A stretch of DNA of 15,970 nt from Clostridia bacterium (GTDB taxonomy: Bacteria; Bacillota_A; Clostridia; Christensenellales; Aristaeellaceae): positions 1 to 15,970 of the forward strand of contig BNUH01000061.1 of NCBI GenBank assembly GCA_025997215.1. The letters are read 5' to 3'. Of this stretch, positions 1-7,900 are shown piece after piece (position 1 is the stretch's first letter; every line of letters starts with the position of its first letter). Below the pieces are notes generated by a model. That model did no database searches, had not been told where the DNA came from, and saw nothing but the letters and a program-made list of their open reading frames with translations. The position numbers and the translations under genes are program-made.

Positions 1-1010
1 GCGCGCAGATTGGGCGGCATCTCGCGGTGCTTCTCCCACGGCGCTGGGATCATCATCATGGCCGAGTGCGCGAGGCTGCGTCCGGTCAGCGTTAAAAACT
101 CCATGCAGTTGTCGAACATAGCCGAGTCGCTGCCGTCCTCGCGGATAATGGGCAGGACTTCGTCTATCGGTACGCCGAACACATCCGTCGTGATGTGCGC
201 CTGTCGCGCGCGCATGCGCTGGACGTTACCTTTTATAGTATTTATCTCGCCATTATGGACGAGGTAGCGATTGGGGTGCGCGCGTTCCCAGCTGGGGAAT
301 GTATTCGTGGAGAATCGCGAGTGCACCAGCGCCAGCGCGCTGTCGTAATCCAGATCCTGCAGATCCGGGAACAGCGGCTCCAACTGCTGCCCGAGCATCA
401 TGCCCTTGTACACGATTGTGCGGCATGAGAGGCTGCACGCGTAGAAGTCGGGCGGGTTCGGCTCGCGGATGCGCTTCTCGGCGCGTTTCCTTATAACGTA
501 TAGCGTGCGCTCGAAGGCCAGCTCGTCCTCGACGCGCGCGTTCTTCGCAATAAATACCTGACGGATCTTGGGCATAGCGGCCTTGGCCGTCGCGCCCAGA
601 TGTTCAGTGCGCACGGGCACATCCCGCCAGCCCAGCAGCCGCTGATCGGATTCATCCACGATGCGCTCGAATTCCTCTTCGACAGCGCGCCGCCGAACCT
701 CATCATGCGGCAGGAACAGCATGCCTACGCCATATTCGCCCGGCCTGGGCAGCAGCATGCCCAGCGGCTGACAAACCTTCCTAAAATACACATCGGGTAT
801 CTGGGTTAATATGCCAGCGCCGTCGCCGCTGTCCTGTTCAGCGCCGATGCCGCCGCGATGGGTCATCGCTACGAGCGCATCCAGCGCTTGCTTGACCAAC
901 GTGTGACTGCGCTTGCCATGGATGTGCGCGATCAGGCCGATCCCGCACGCCTCATGTTCGAAGGCTGGGTCATATAAATCCTGAAATCCCTTGACATTTG
1001 GCTGCCCCAT
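1..1010 (-). CDS. gltB: Glutamate synthase large subunit, N-terminal part (runs off the window)
   Basis: The minus strand is open from the ATG at 1008-1010 to the window edge, giving the first 336 residues of a protein that is normally about 1,500 long. It is the class II (Ntn) glutamine amidotransferase domain, which releases ammonia from glutamine to make glutamate from 2-oxoglutarate. A 21-residue propeptide ends in HEA, and Cys22 of the CGIGL motif would be the N-terminal nucleophile after cleavage. Further family motifs seen are MTHRGGIGAE, SGDGAGI, RFSTNTFPSWERAHP and HNGEINTIKGN. GAGG at 1020-1023, nine bases ahead of the ATG, is the likely ribosome binding site. The FMN, iron-sulfur and channel regions lie outside the window. 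The domain identification is secure; I cannot tell whether the rest of the gene is intact or whether gltD follows. Confidence 0.95.
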   Translation of the reverse strand, partial: MGQPNVKGFQDLYDPAFEHEACGIGLIAHIHGKRSHTLVKQALDALVAMTHRGGIGAEQDSGDGAGILTQIPDVYFRKVCQPLGMLLPRPGEYGVGMLFLPHDEVRRRAVEEEFERIVDESDQRLLGWRDVPVRTEHLGATAKAAMPKIRQVFIAKNARVEDELAFERTLYVIRKRAEKRIREPNPPDFYACSLSCRTIVYKGMMLGQQLEPLFPDLQDLDYDSALALVHSRFSTNTFPSWERAHPNRYLVHNGEINTIKGNVQRMRARQAHITTDVFGVPIDEVLPIIREDGSDSAMFDNCMEFLTLTGRSLAHSAMMMIPAPWEKHREMPPNLR

Positions 1011-1047
1011 ATTATGACGCCTCATTTTCATAGACAATATTACAGCC

Positions 1048-1076
1048 ATTATACCATCGTTGGATGTAAAATGCAA
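1048..1076 (-). promoter_or_regulatory. Sigma-A promoter of the glutamate synthase gene
   Basis: Reading the minus strand, a -35 box TTGCAT (1071-1076) is followed after exactly 17 bases by a perfect -10 TATAAT (1048-1053). Transcription would start near 1041 and leave a leader of about 30 bases before the ATG at 1010. No riboswitch or attenuator fits in so short a leader, so nitrogen control, if any, would act at the promoter. The boxes are seen directly; activity is inferred. Confidence 0.8.
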
Positions 1077-1140
1077 GATGCGGGGGGAATTCCTGCGAAA
1101 TTGGGTTCGCAAACCCCACCGCCTGCGGGGGCTTGGTTCG

Positions 1141-1277
1141 TCCTCTGCGGAGGGGCTTGCCCTCACTGCGGTGAGGGACTTGTTACTTTTCCCGTCCGTG
1201 GGAAAAGTAACCAAAAGGACGGCCAAAAAGGGAGGGCACTGTGCCCTCCCTCTCTGGACTCTCCCTCCTCAATGTTG
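1141..1277 (+). repeat. Dispersed hairpin repeat, copy 1 (inverted partner of 1582-1718)
   Basis: This 137-bp block matches the reverse complement of 1582-1718 except for two substitutions and two single-base indels, so about 97% identity. It is a chain of palindromes: CCTC-TGCG-GAGG, then CCCTCAC-TGCG-GTGAGGG, then TTACTTTTCCC-gtccgt-GGGAAAAGTAA with perfect 11-base arms, then GAGGGCAC-T-GTGCCCTC. A related looser hairpin sits just outside at 1119-1132. It contains no gene of its own. The family looks like one of the non-coding dispersed repeats of gut Firmicutes, but that is from memory and not checked. Confidence 0.85.
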
Positions 1278-1581
1278 CACCTGCTGCAAGAGACCAAACG
1301 GACTACATCCAGAGTAGCACAGTATTGCAGGGTTTTGTCATCATATTGTTTACTAACAAACCTAGATGATCTAAAGCTGCTGGCGTGTATCTGTTATGAT
1401 TACGTATTGGTTACGTACATGCATAGAAGATCCGGAGTTGGCAGCTGGGGATATATTATGATTATATAATGATAATGCCAAGCCTCGCCAATGCGACTAC
1501 CTCGCCGCGAAGCCGCGAGAATCTTGCAATACTGTGCATGTAAATCAATCGGAACGTTGGTCATAGACCAACCAGCGGAGC

Positions 1582-1718
1582 CAACATTGAGGAGGGAGAG
1601 TCCAGAGAGGGAGGGCACAGCTGCCCTCACTCTTTGGCCGTCCTTTTGGTTACTTTTCCCACGGACGGGAAAAGTAACAAGTCCCTCACCGCAGTGAGGG
1701 CAGCCCCTCCGCAGAGGA
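1582..1718 (-). repeat. Dispersed hairpin repeat, copy 2 (inverted partner of 1141-1277)
   Basis: This is the reverse-oriented copy of the 137-bp repeat. It keeps all four palindromes; the GGGCACTGTGCCC hairpin gains one base (CAGCTGTG) and loses perfect symmetry in its outer arm. Just outside it, at about 1727-1744, a CCGCC-TTCG-GGCGG hairpin (as read on the minus strand) corresponds to the degenerate CCGCCTGCGGGGG outside copy 1, so the duplication probably extends beyond the 137 bp with more divergence. Confidence 0.85.
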
Positions 1719-1770
1719 GGAACCCAATCCCGCCCGAAGGCGGCACGCAGCAGCTCGCGACAGCAACCGA

Positions 1771-1794
1771 AAAGGCCGCCAAACGGCGGCCTTT
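1771..1794 (-). terminator. Hairpin terminator of the Cys-rich gene at 1821-2621
   Basis: A perfect 10-bp stem, AAAGGCCGCC (1771-1780) with GGCGGCCTTT (1785-1794), encloses a 4-base loop. It begins 26 bases past the stop codon of the minus-strand gene. On the minus strand the stem ends in TTTT before CGG, so the U tract is short; the very stable stem still makes intrinsic termination likely. Confidence 0.7.
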
Positions 1795-1820
1795 AAAACT
1801 ATTGGAAATTGTTTCCAAAC

Positions 1821-2621
1821 TTACCTTGCACACCCGCAGGATGAGTATGGCGGACGCGCGATCGGTGTGCCAGGCTTGGTGGGCGTGTTCACGCTCACGC
1901 AGCCTTCGCCACATAGCGAGGCCGGCGGGAACAGCGGCAGCGAGAAGAACTCGTCGCAGACATTCTCCGCGAACTCTTCGCACGGCGGGATGGAGCAGAA
2001 TCCATAGCTGGGGACGAGGATCTCTACTTCAGCGAGAACCTTCAGCACGACGGTTACACACACGGTCATCTTGAAGGTGTTGTTGCCTATGTAGGAACCG
2101 GATACGCATATAGCGCTGCCCATGGATTCAATTGAATACGGCACGATCGATTCATCGGGAATCGAAAGCAGAACGTCCTTGTGGACGGTCACGACCGCGC
2201 GGCCGATGAACTCGTTGCACCGGGCGTCGGAGAACAGGATGTCGATGGGGACTTCGATCGTCGCGCGCACGCGTGCAAAGCACGGGCGATCGCACAGCCG
2301 CTCGACGGTCAGCGATGTAATCTCGCTCTGGGTGGTGGACGACCGGCAGCTCTCGAACACGATCGGCGCTTCGGGCTGATTGCTCGGCACCGAGTCAACC
2401 GACGTACACTGGTTGCCTTGGCTGGTGCAAACGGTCTTGGGGACGACGGCGAACTGCGTGAACTTTACCTCGATGTTAGTCAGCTGATCCTGCTGAAGGC
2501 AGGAGTCATAAACACGCTTGACTTGAATGCAGACCTTCTCTTGAAGTCCGCTCAAGGCATCGCCAGCAATAACACCAGGGCAGCTGCCCGGGTTGCCATT
2601 CTTGTAGGAATAAAAAGACAT
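1821..2621 (-). CDS. Cys-rich protein of unknown function, possible spore-surface protein
   Basis: This 266-residue protein starts at ATG 2619-2621 behind a near-perfect site, AAGGAGGC (2628-2635), seven bases upstream. It has 18 Cys spread along its length, no signal peptide, no membrane segment and no sortase signal. Beta-strand-like stretches with alternating Val/Ile and Thr (about residues 120-205) suggest a beta-sandwich core. The C-terminal tail is Cys/Pro/Gly-rich and ends in SSCGCAR. The N-terminal VCIQVKRVYDSC segment reminds me of conserved clostridial proteins thought to sit on the spore, but I cannot name a family. It does not carry the C-x11-C unit of the proteins at 4993-10157, yet the Cys content and missing export signal fit the same kind of role. 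It has its own terminator and a 171-base gap behind the preceding gene. Confidence 0.75.
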   Translation of the reverse strand: MSFYSYKNGNPGSCPGVIAGDALSGLQEKVCIQVKRVYDSCLQQDQLTNIEVKFTQFAVVPKTVCTSQGNQCTSVDSVPSNQPEAPIVFESCRSSTTQSEITSLTVERLCDRPCFARVRATIEVPIDILFSDARCNEFIGRAVVTVHKDVLLSIPDESIVPYSIESMGSAICVSGSYIGNNTFKMTVCVTVVLKVLAEVEILVPSYGFCSIPPCEEFAENVCDEFFSLPLFPPASLCGEGCVSVNTPTKPGTPIARPPYSSCGCAR

Positions 2622-2667
2622 GCAAAAGCCTCCTTAATTCGGTTGTGATGAGGTCTTCTCACATTCA

Positions 2668-2695
2668 CATCGTATGCGGGAGGCGTCAAACCGTT
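2668..2695 (-). promoter_or_regulatory. Possible sporulation-type promoter for the Cys-rich gene
   Basis: On the minus strand, AACG (2692-2695) and CATACGATG (2668-2676) are separated by 15 bases. This resembles the sigma-K pattern (AC near -35, CATAnnnTA at -10) and the sigma-E -10 (CATACAnT) without a matching -35. A sigma-A promoter is not evident in this gap. The match is imperfect and short, so it is only a candidate, but it would give a leader of about 40 bases. Confidence 0.25.
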
Positions 2696-2792
2696 ACAGC
2701 CGACGGATAATTGGCTGCTGTACGCCCCTTGCATCGGCGTGTAGGAGACCCTGCACAGCGCATCTTATGCTCGGGAGGCTTTCAACATTACT

Positions 2793-3284
2793 TTATAAAC
2801 GCTTAGAGACAAGCACGTCGATGGTAAACAAGCGTCCGTAGACGTAATAGCGCACCGTGACGATCCTGGCCGGATCGCCGTCCGTGCGCGATAGCAGTGT
2901 TCCCGACAGCGCGCCCGTCGAGAATGCCGCCAGCGAGAATCCGCGCGGCTCGCCCACCTGCAGCACGTCCAGGCCGACGCTTGGCTGAATCTCCAGCTGG
3001 ATCCATTCGGCTGGGAGGATGCCGTTATTCTTAAGCCGCACCGTGTAAACCAGGAACTCGTACCCATCCGGCGCGGTTAGATCAGCATCCGACAGAATCC
3101 TTCCTGTGAACGAACCCTCCGACAATTTCTGCTGCAAATCAGAGTAAACCGCCGGGGAATCGGCGGCGGGGTGGACTTCGACATACGCGTCCGTAACGGT
3201 CAGCACGGCCGACAGACGCAGGTATAGCGCAGCGCTGCCGGCGAGCGCGGCGATGATCAGCAGTATGACAGCCAAGCGCTTCAT
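2793..3284 (-). CDS. Small membrane-anchored or secreted protein of unknown function
   Basis: This 163-residue protein has a short basic start (MKR) and a hydrophobic segment at about residues 4-23, best read as an uncleaved signal anchor or a signal peptide. The remainder is soluble and beta-rich: an ordered region of about residues 55-160 has the pattern of an immunoglobulin-like or FxLYD-type fold (YEFLVYTVRLKNNG, then IVTVRYYVYGR near the end), seen by eye only. There is no Cys in the exported part. The ATG overlaps the stop of the upstream methyltransferase gene as ATGA (3281-3284), so the two are translationally coupled. The ribosome site GAAGG lies about nine bases ahead, inside the upstream gene. 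No terminator is visible before 2640, so read-through into the Cys-rich gene is possible. Confidence 0.75.
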   Translation of the reverse strand: MKRLAVILLIIAALAGSAALYLRLSAVLTVTDAYVEVHPAADSPAVYSDLQQKLSEGSFTGRILSDADLTAPDGYEFLVYTVRLKNNGILPAEWIQLEIQPSVGLDVLQVGEPRGFSLAAFSTGALSGTLLSRTDGDPARIVTVRYYVYGRLFTIDVLVSKRL

Positions 3285-4537
3285 GAGGCGTGGCCTTCTT
3301 TCTTAATAATGGTGTGTCCGTTGTAAACCCGCAGCGCGGCCTGGAGCGCGTCCGGGTCGGCGTCGGCGAATATCAGTGGGATGTGCACCATGCTCTGCAG
3401 GCGTGGGATTAATGTTGAATAAAACGCCGCTCCGACTGCGCTGTCTAGGTTAAGCTGTAACGCTTGCGCGCCATCGTCCAGCGCGTCAAAGGCTATGTCG
3501 GCGGCGGCGTCCGCCGCTTCGTCAGGATCGCCGCCGAGTAGCGCCCTGAAGCGCGGGTTGGCTTTGGCGTCCAGCGCGTCCGAAATATTCGTTATATTTG
3601 AAAGAATAAATGAGCGCGAGCCGGATGTAATCATGGCGGGTACGTCCGCAGGACGCGGCTGCAGCCGCTTGCCCTCGCTGGCCGCACGCAACGCCTGAAT
3701 GTGCTCGGGTGTGGTGCCGCAGCAGCCGCCGACCATCCATGCGCCCTCGTCGAACAGCGCCGCCGCAAGCGGCGCGTAATCCCCAGGGGATAAGCGGAAT
3801 ACGGCCTGGCCACCCACCATCTCCGGCAAGCCCGCGTTGGGGTTCGCGAATATGGGCAGTCGCGTCGACTGCGCGAGCTCGCGGATGATCCCGGCCATGC
3901 CGTCCGGACCCAGTCCGCAGTTTGCGCCGACGGCGGCCACGCCGAGGCCTTCAAACATCGCGGCTACGCCGGGCGCGTCCAAGCCCGTCAGCAGCCGCCC
4001 ATCATTATTAAACGAGAACGAAACCATCACGGGCAAGTCCGAACAGGATTGAGCCGCCAGCACTGCGGCCTTGGCCTCGTACGCGTCCGTGAACGTTTCT
4101 AATAGAATAAAGTCCGGGCCTTCGGCGACGCCCGCCGCTATCATTCGCGTGTAACCCGCAACCGCTTCCTCAAACGGCAGATCGCCAAACGGTTCCAGCA
4201 GCCGTCCGGACGGGCCGACATCCAGCGCGACACAGCCGTGTCCGGATTCCCGCGCTGCTTCGCGAGCTATGCGCACACCCGCCGCTGTAGCCGCCTCCGC
4301 GTCGTCTCCGACAAACCAATGGTGTGACGTAAACGTATTCGATGTGACGACATCACAGCCCGCGGTTTGGTATGCGAGGTGGACATCCTTTACAGCTTCA
4401 GGATTGTGGATATTCCACAACCCTGGAGGCATACCCTGTGGCAGCCCCCGCAGTTGCAGCTGTGTCCCGAATCCCCCGTCGAAGTAGAGGGGTTTCCCGC
4501 CCAGGTGCGGGATGGCATCCGACAATATCTTTCCCAT
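3281..4537 (-). CDS. Homocysteine S-methyltransferase with truncated folate-domain-like tail
   Basis: The 418-residue protein begins with the zinc-dependent homocysteine S-methyltransferase barrel (about residues 10-295), related to the first module of cobalamin methionine synthase. Family marks are FDGGFGTQLQ near the start, TSNTF, LLETFTD, GANCG and GGCCGT. The zinc ligands would be Cys207, Cys272 and Cys273. Residues about 305-418 (SGSRSFILSNITNISDAL through DDGAQALQLNLD to PLIFADADPDAL) look like the first half of the MetH pterin-binding domain and then stop. There is no cobalamin domain. It may move a methyl group to homocysteine from S-methylmethionine or a corrinoid partner, or serve as one MetH piece; the sequence does not decide. 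It overlaps the next gene by four bases. The methyltransferase call is firm; the substrate is not known. Confidence 0.9.
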   Translation of the reverse strand: MGKILSDAIPHLGGKPLYFDGGFGTQLQLRGLPQGMPPGLWNIHNPEAVKDVHLAYQTAGCDVVTSNTFTSHHWFVGDDAEAATAAGVRIAREAARESGHGCVALDVGPSGRLLEPFGDLPFEEAVAGYTRMIAAGVAEGPDFILLETFTDAYEAKAAVLAAQSCSDLPVMVSFSFNNDGRLLTGLDAPGVAAMFEGLGVAAVGANCGLGPDGMAGIIRELAQSTRLPIFANPNAGLPEMVGGQAVFRLSPGDYAPLAAALFDEGAWMVGGCCGTTPEHIQALRAASEGKRLQPRPADVPAMITSGSRSFILSNITNISDALDAKANPRFRALLGGDPDEAADAAADIAFDALDDGAQALQLNLDSAVGAAFYSTLIPRLQSMVHIPLIFADADPDALQAALRVYNGHTIIKKEGHAS

Positions 4538-4543
4538 GCCCCT

Positions 4544-4572
4544 ATATTACCAGATCGGCGCGGATTTGGGAA
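4544..4572 (-). promoter_or_regulatory. Candidate promoter of the methyltransferase operon, possibly leaderless
   Basis: On the minus strand, TTCCCA (4567-4572) and TAATAT (4544-4549) are 17 bases apart, and TGG directly before the -10 gives an extended -10. Only six bases separate the -10 from the ATG at 4537, so transcription would begin about at the start codon. AGGGG in the same six bases could be read as a weak ribosome site instead, in which case the real promoter lies further upstream. Confidence 0.35.
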
Positions 4573-4941
4573 GGGGTTTACGAGATTGGAGACACCTTAG
4601 GCTAACGCCCAATTGTTTATGCCGTATGCGGAAAGTAGGCCTAGCGCTAGCAATTCCCGCATAGATTTCGGCGCAGGATTATTAGAGGGGTCGGTATAGA
4701 TGGATTCGATATATGGAAAAAGTCAGGCGAGAAGCGGGTTTTCAGCGGGTTTGGCAGCATGCCGGATGAGGGGGCGTGTCCATACCCATCCCGATTCCGA
4801 GGCGGCATACACCTCCCCATGGCTCGAGGGCTTGGCCCTTTTTGAATACGGCGTTACGCGGCAATAACCGCAGCGGCGAACCGACAGACGCGGCTGCGTC
4901 GAGGAAACAACCGCAGGCGGTGACGCCGCGGTAAAGGCAAA

Positions 4942-4979
4942 AATCGGCACGACCGCAGCGCGGTGGCTGAGGGCCGATT
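4942..4979 (+). promoter_or_regulatory. Leader hairpin just before the ribosome site of the 4993 gene
   Basis: AATCGGC (4942-4948) pairs perfectly with GCCGATT (4973-4979). The loop holds a second stem, ACCGC (4952-4956) with GCGGT (4960-4964). The structure ends four bases before the AGGAGG at 4983-4988, so it could affect access to that site or protect the mRNA end. Whether it has any function is inference. Confidence 0.4.
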
Positions 4980-4992
4980 GGCAGGAGGCGCC

Positions 4993-7900
4993 ATGTTTGA
5001 TCAAAGTAACGGTATGAACTACGGAGCGGGTCCGTTCTATCAGCCGGGGGCCGCGCCGCCATATCAGGGCGCGGATCCTAATAATGGCGCCTGGCAGCAG
5101 CCCGGCGGCGCGTTTGGCGGTATGCCGTACGGGTATGGATACCAGCCGGATCCGGCGGCGTACGGCGGCGCGAATTATTACGGCGATCCCGGTTACGGGG
5201 CCGCCCAGTACGCGCCTGCCGCGAACACGGTGTATGGGAATGCTTACGGCGCTCCGCCGCCTGTAGCGCCTATCCAGCAGCCGCCGCCTGAACAGCAGGA
5301 TCCCTTCGGTCTGGCGGTAGCCTCGCCCGCGCTCGCCAACGGCAACGTTACGTGGTTCCTGCCGGGCAGCCAGCCCAGCTCGGACGACGCCTTCGCGGAC
5401 GTTATGGATCAATACCTGGCCCAGCCGCCGCAGCCTCAGCCGCAGGAACAGCCGCTTCAACAGCAGATTCAATATCAGCCCGTCGAGGCGGCCGCGCTTC
5501 CGCCCGCGCTGCCGATGCCGGTGCCTGTCACGGATTCCATAGCCGCCGATCATTACAACGCGATGGTTGAACGCGGCGCGGATTCGCCATATTACTGCCC
5601 GCCCGGGATGCATTTTGAGCCGGGATTTGGGATCGTGCCTGACACCCAGTATCGCTGCCCGCCGGGGATGCACTTCGAACCGGGATTCGGATGCGTGCCC
5701 GATCAGCATACGGACTGCCCGCCGGGTACCCATTTTGAGCCCGGACGCGGCTGCATGCTCGACGATGATACGGCGAACCCCGGCTGCTGTCCGGCCGGGT
5801 GGCACTTCGTGCTGGGCTACGGGTGTGTGTGGAACGGATCGGATGCGATGGAGGATTGTCCGGCAGGCTGGCATTTTGTGCCGGGCTACGGGTGCGTCTG
5901 GAATCACTCCATGCCCGAACGCCCGCACCGCTGCCCAGAGGGTTGGCATTATGAGCCGGGATACGGCTGCGTAGTCTCGCCAGCCGCGCCCAAGGAGCAT
6001 CCCTGCCCGTCGGGTCAATACTACAACACCGAGTTGGAGATGTGCGTGCTCGACACCTGTCCGGAGTCGATGCACTATGAACCGAGCATCGGCAGCTGCG
6101 TGTGGGGCGCGCCGTGCAAGCCTGGTTATCATTATGAATCCGGCCAGGGCTGCGTGCCCGGCCCGGCGCATCCGACCTGCCCGCCCGATTCCCACTTCGT
6201 CGAGGGCATCGGCTGTGTAATGGATCACGAGTACGGCGAGGATTGTCCGGATGGATTCCACTTTGAACCGGGATACGGCTGCGTATTCGGGCCGGATGAA
6301 TGCCCGGAGAATAGTTACTATGTGGCGGGCATCGGCTGCGTGTGGGGCCCGAGCAACCTGCCCGAGTGCACCGACTGTCCCGACGGGATGCGTTATCTGC
6401 CCGGCATCGGCTGCGTGTGCCAGGATCTGTACTGCAAGGAAGGGTCGCGCTTCCAGCCCGGCGTAGGTTGCATCGCCGAGGAAGGCACGCCGGGGATTGT
6501 CTGCCCCGATGGTTGCACGTATGTCGCTGGTATAGGATGCGTTCGCGGCGAGCGCGAGCCGGCCGATGAATGCGTCCCTGGTACTCACCTGGTGCCAGGC
6601 GTGGGCTGTGTCGCGGATGGCTGCGACTGCCCCGAGGGTTCGCATTACATACAAGGCATAGGCTGTGTCGGCGAGGACGCCGAGTGTCCGCTGGGTTCAT
6701 ACTACGTCGCGGCAATTGGCTGCTTGGTTGGGCCGGATGTCTGCGAGTGCGACGAAGGGCCGACTGGATCGCATCGAGTGCCGGGCGTGGGTTGGGTTTA
6801 CGATGATATCCCCATTGAACTGCTGCCCCAGGAGCCTCCAGTAGATCCAGGCGAGCCAGGCGAGCCAGGCGAACCAGGTGGACCGACTGGCCCCACCATT
6901 CCGATCGAACCGACTGAACCTGATGTCGATATAGAGGATCTATTCACATACCTGGATGGCGTCGGTTACGTCTACAATGACGCCGAGTGTCCGCCTTCAT
7001 TCCACTATGTGGCGGGCGTGGGCTGCGTCTACGGCCCGGATATGGCGACGATCATCTGCGCGGATGGCATGCGTTACTCGCCGGGCATCGGTTGTCTGGA
7101 TGATCTCGGGCCGACCCAATGCCCCAACGGTTCCGTATACATGGCCGAGATAGGCTGCATATGCGCCGAGGCTGAATGCCCGGATGGAATGTTCTACGTG
7201 CCCGGCATCGGCTGCGTGTGCGGCGTGCCGTCGCTCGAGGGTGGCCAGTGCCCGCCAGGTTCGCACATGACGCCTGGGGTAGGGTGCGTCTACGACGCCG
7301 AGACCTGCCCGACGGGATTCCGGTATATGCCGGGCGTCGGCTGTGTAATGGGCGGCGGGTTCATGCCGGATGATACAGTGTTCATACCGGGCGTGGGCAG
7401 CGTTTACAAACCCAGCGGATCCGATACGCCCGCCTGCCCGCCGGGATCATACTTCATGCCGGGCGTGGGATGCGTGCTGGGTTCCGGGCCGAACTGTCCG
7501 ACGACGCCCTGCCCGCCGGGTTCGCACTTCGTCTCCGGCGTAGGCTGTGTAATGAATGGCGGTTCACGCCTGGCTATGTCCGCACAGCCATGTCCGCCGG
7601 GCTCCCAATATCAGCCGGGTTATGGATGCGTAATGCCCGCCATGCCCTGCGGCCCATACGATAACCCCTGCCCGATGGGTTGGCGTTATGTGTCCGGCAT
7701 AGGATGCGTGCTGGATAACTGCGGCCGAGATGAAGAGACCTGCTGCGTCAACCCGAACGGCCCGACATGGGGCACTGGAGGCGGCGGAGGTGGATACGGC
7801 GGCGGCGGTACGGTCAACATCAATGTAAACGTCAACTGTTCCGGCGGCGGCGGTTATCCAACCGGCACCTGGCCAACCGGACCATGGCCGACATACTGCA

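Larger units (their letters stand above)
1077..1820. other. Gene-free stretch dominated by inverted repeats
   Basis: No convincing gene lies here. The stretch holds two 137-bp inverted repeat copies (1141-1277 and 1582-1718), a 304-bp AT-richer centre between them, several small hairpins, and the terminator of the gene at 1821-2621. Open frames that cross it are short, have no good ribosome binding site, and translate the repeat itself. The centre has a perfect hairpin, GTTGGTC-ATA-GACCAAC (1556-1572), and a further 13-bp inverted pair (1317-1329 with 1525-1537). Confidence 0.75.
4538..4992. other. Divergent intergenic region with several inverted repeats
   Basis: This 455-bp region separates the leftward methyltransferase operon from the rightward repeat-protein operon. 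It contains no credible gene on either strand. It has a stem of TATGCGG (4625-4631) with CCGCATA (4657-4663) whose loop includes the perfect palindrome CTAGCGCTAG (4641-4650). It also has a 9-base direct repeat AGCGGGTTT (4733-4741 and 4744-4752), and a hairpin next to the start of the 4993 gene. I found no sigma-A promoter that I would trust for the rightward operon; several CATA-type boxes (for example at 4660 and 4796) lack a good partner. Confidence 0.6.

Noticed and set aside
1014..1469. Plus-strand frame of 151 codons in the repeat region
   Set aside because: It overlaps the gltB promoter and leader, has no ribosome site, and translates the non-coding hairpin repeat.
1278..1581. Transposon with terminal inverted repeats
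   Set aside because: The 304-bp centre encodes no transposase and I see no target-site duplication. A non-autonomous element remains possible but is not shown.
4723..6654. Long minus-strand open frame (643 codons) opposite the first repeat gene
   Set aside because: It has no ribosome site and reads as Arg/Ala/His-rich repeats that mirror the periodic sense strand. The sense frame has an AGGAGG, a sensible start, the regular Cys units and a coupled partner.
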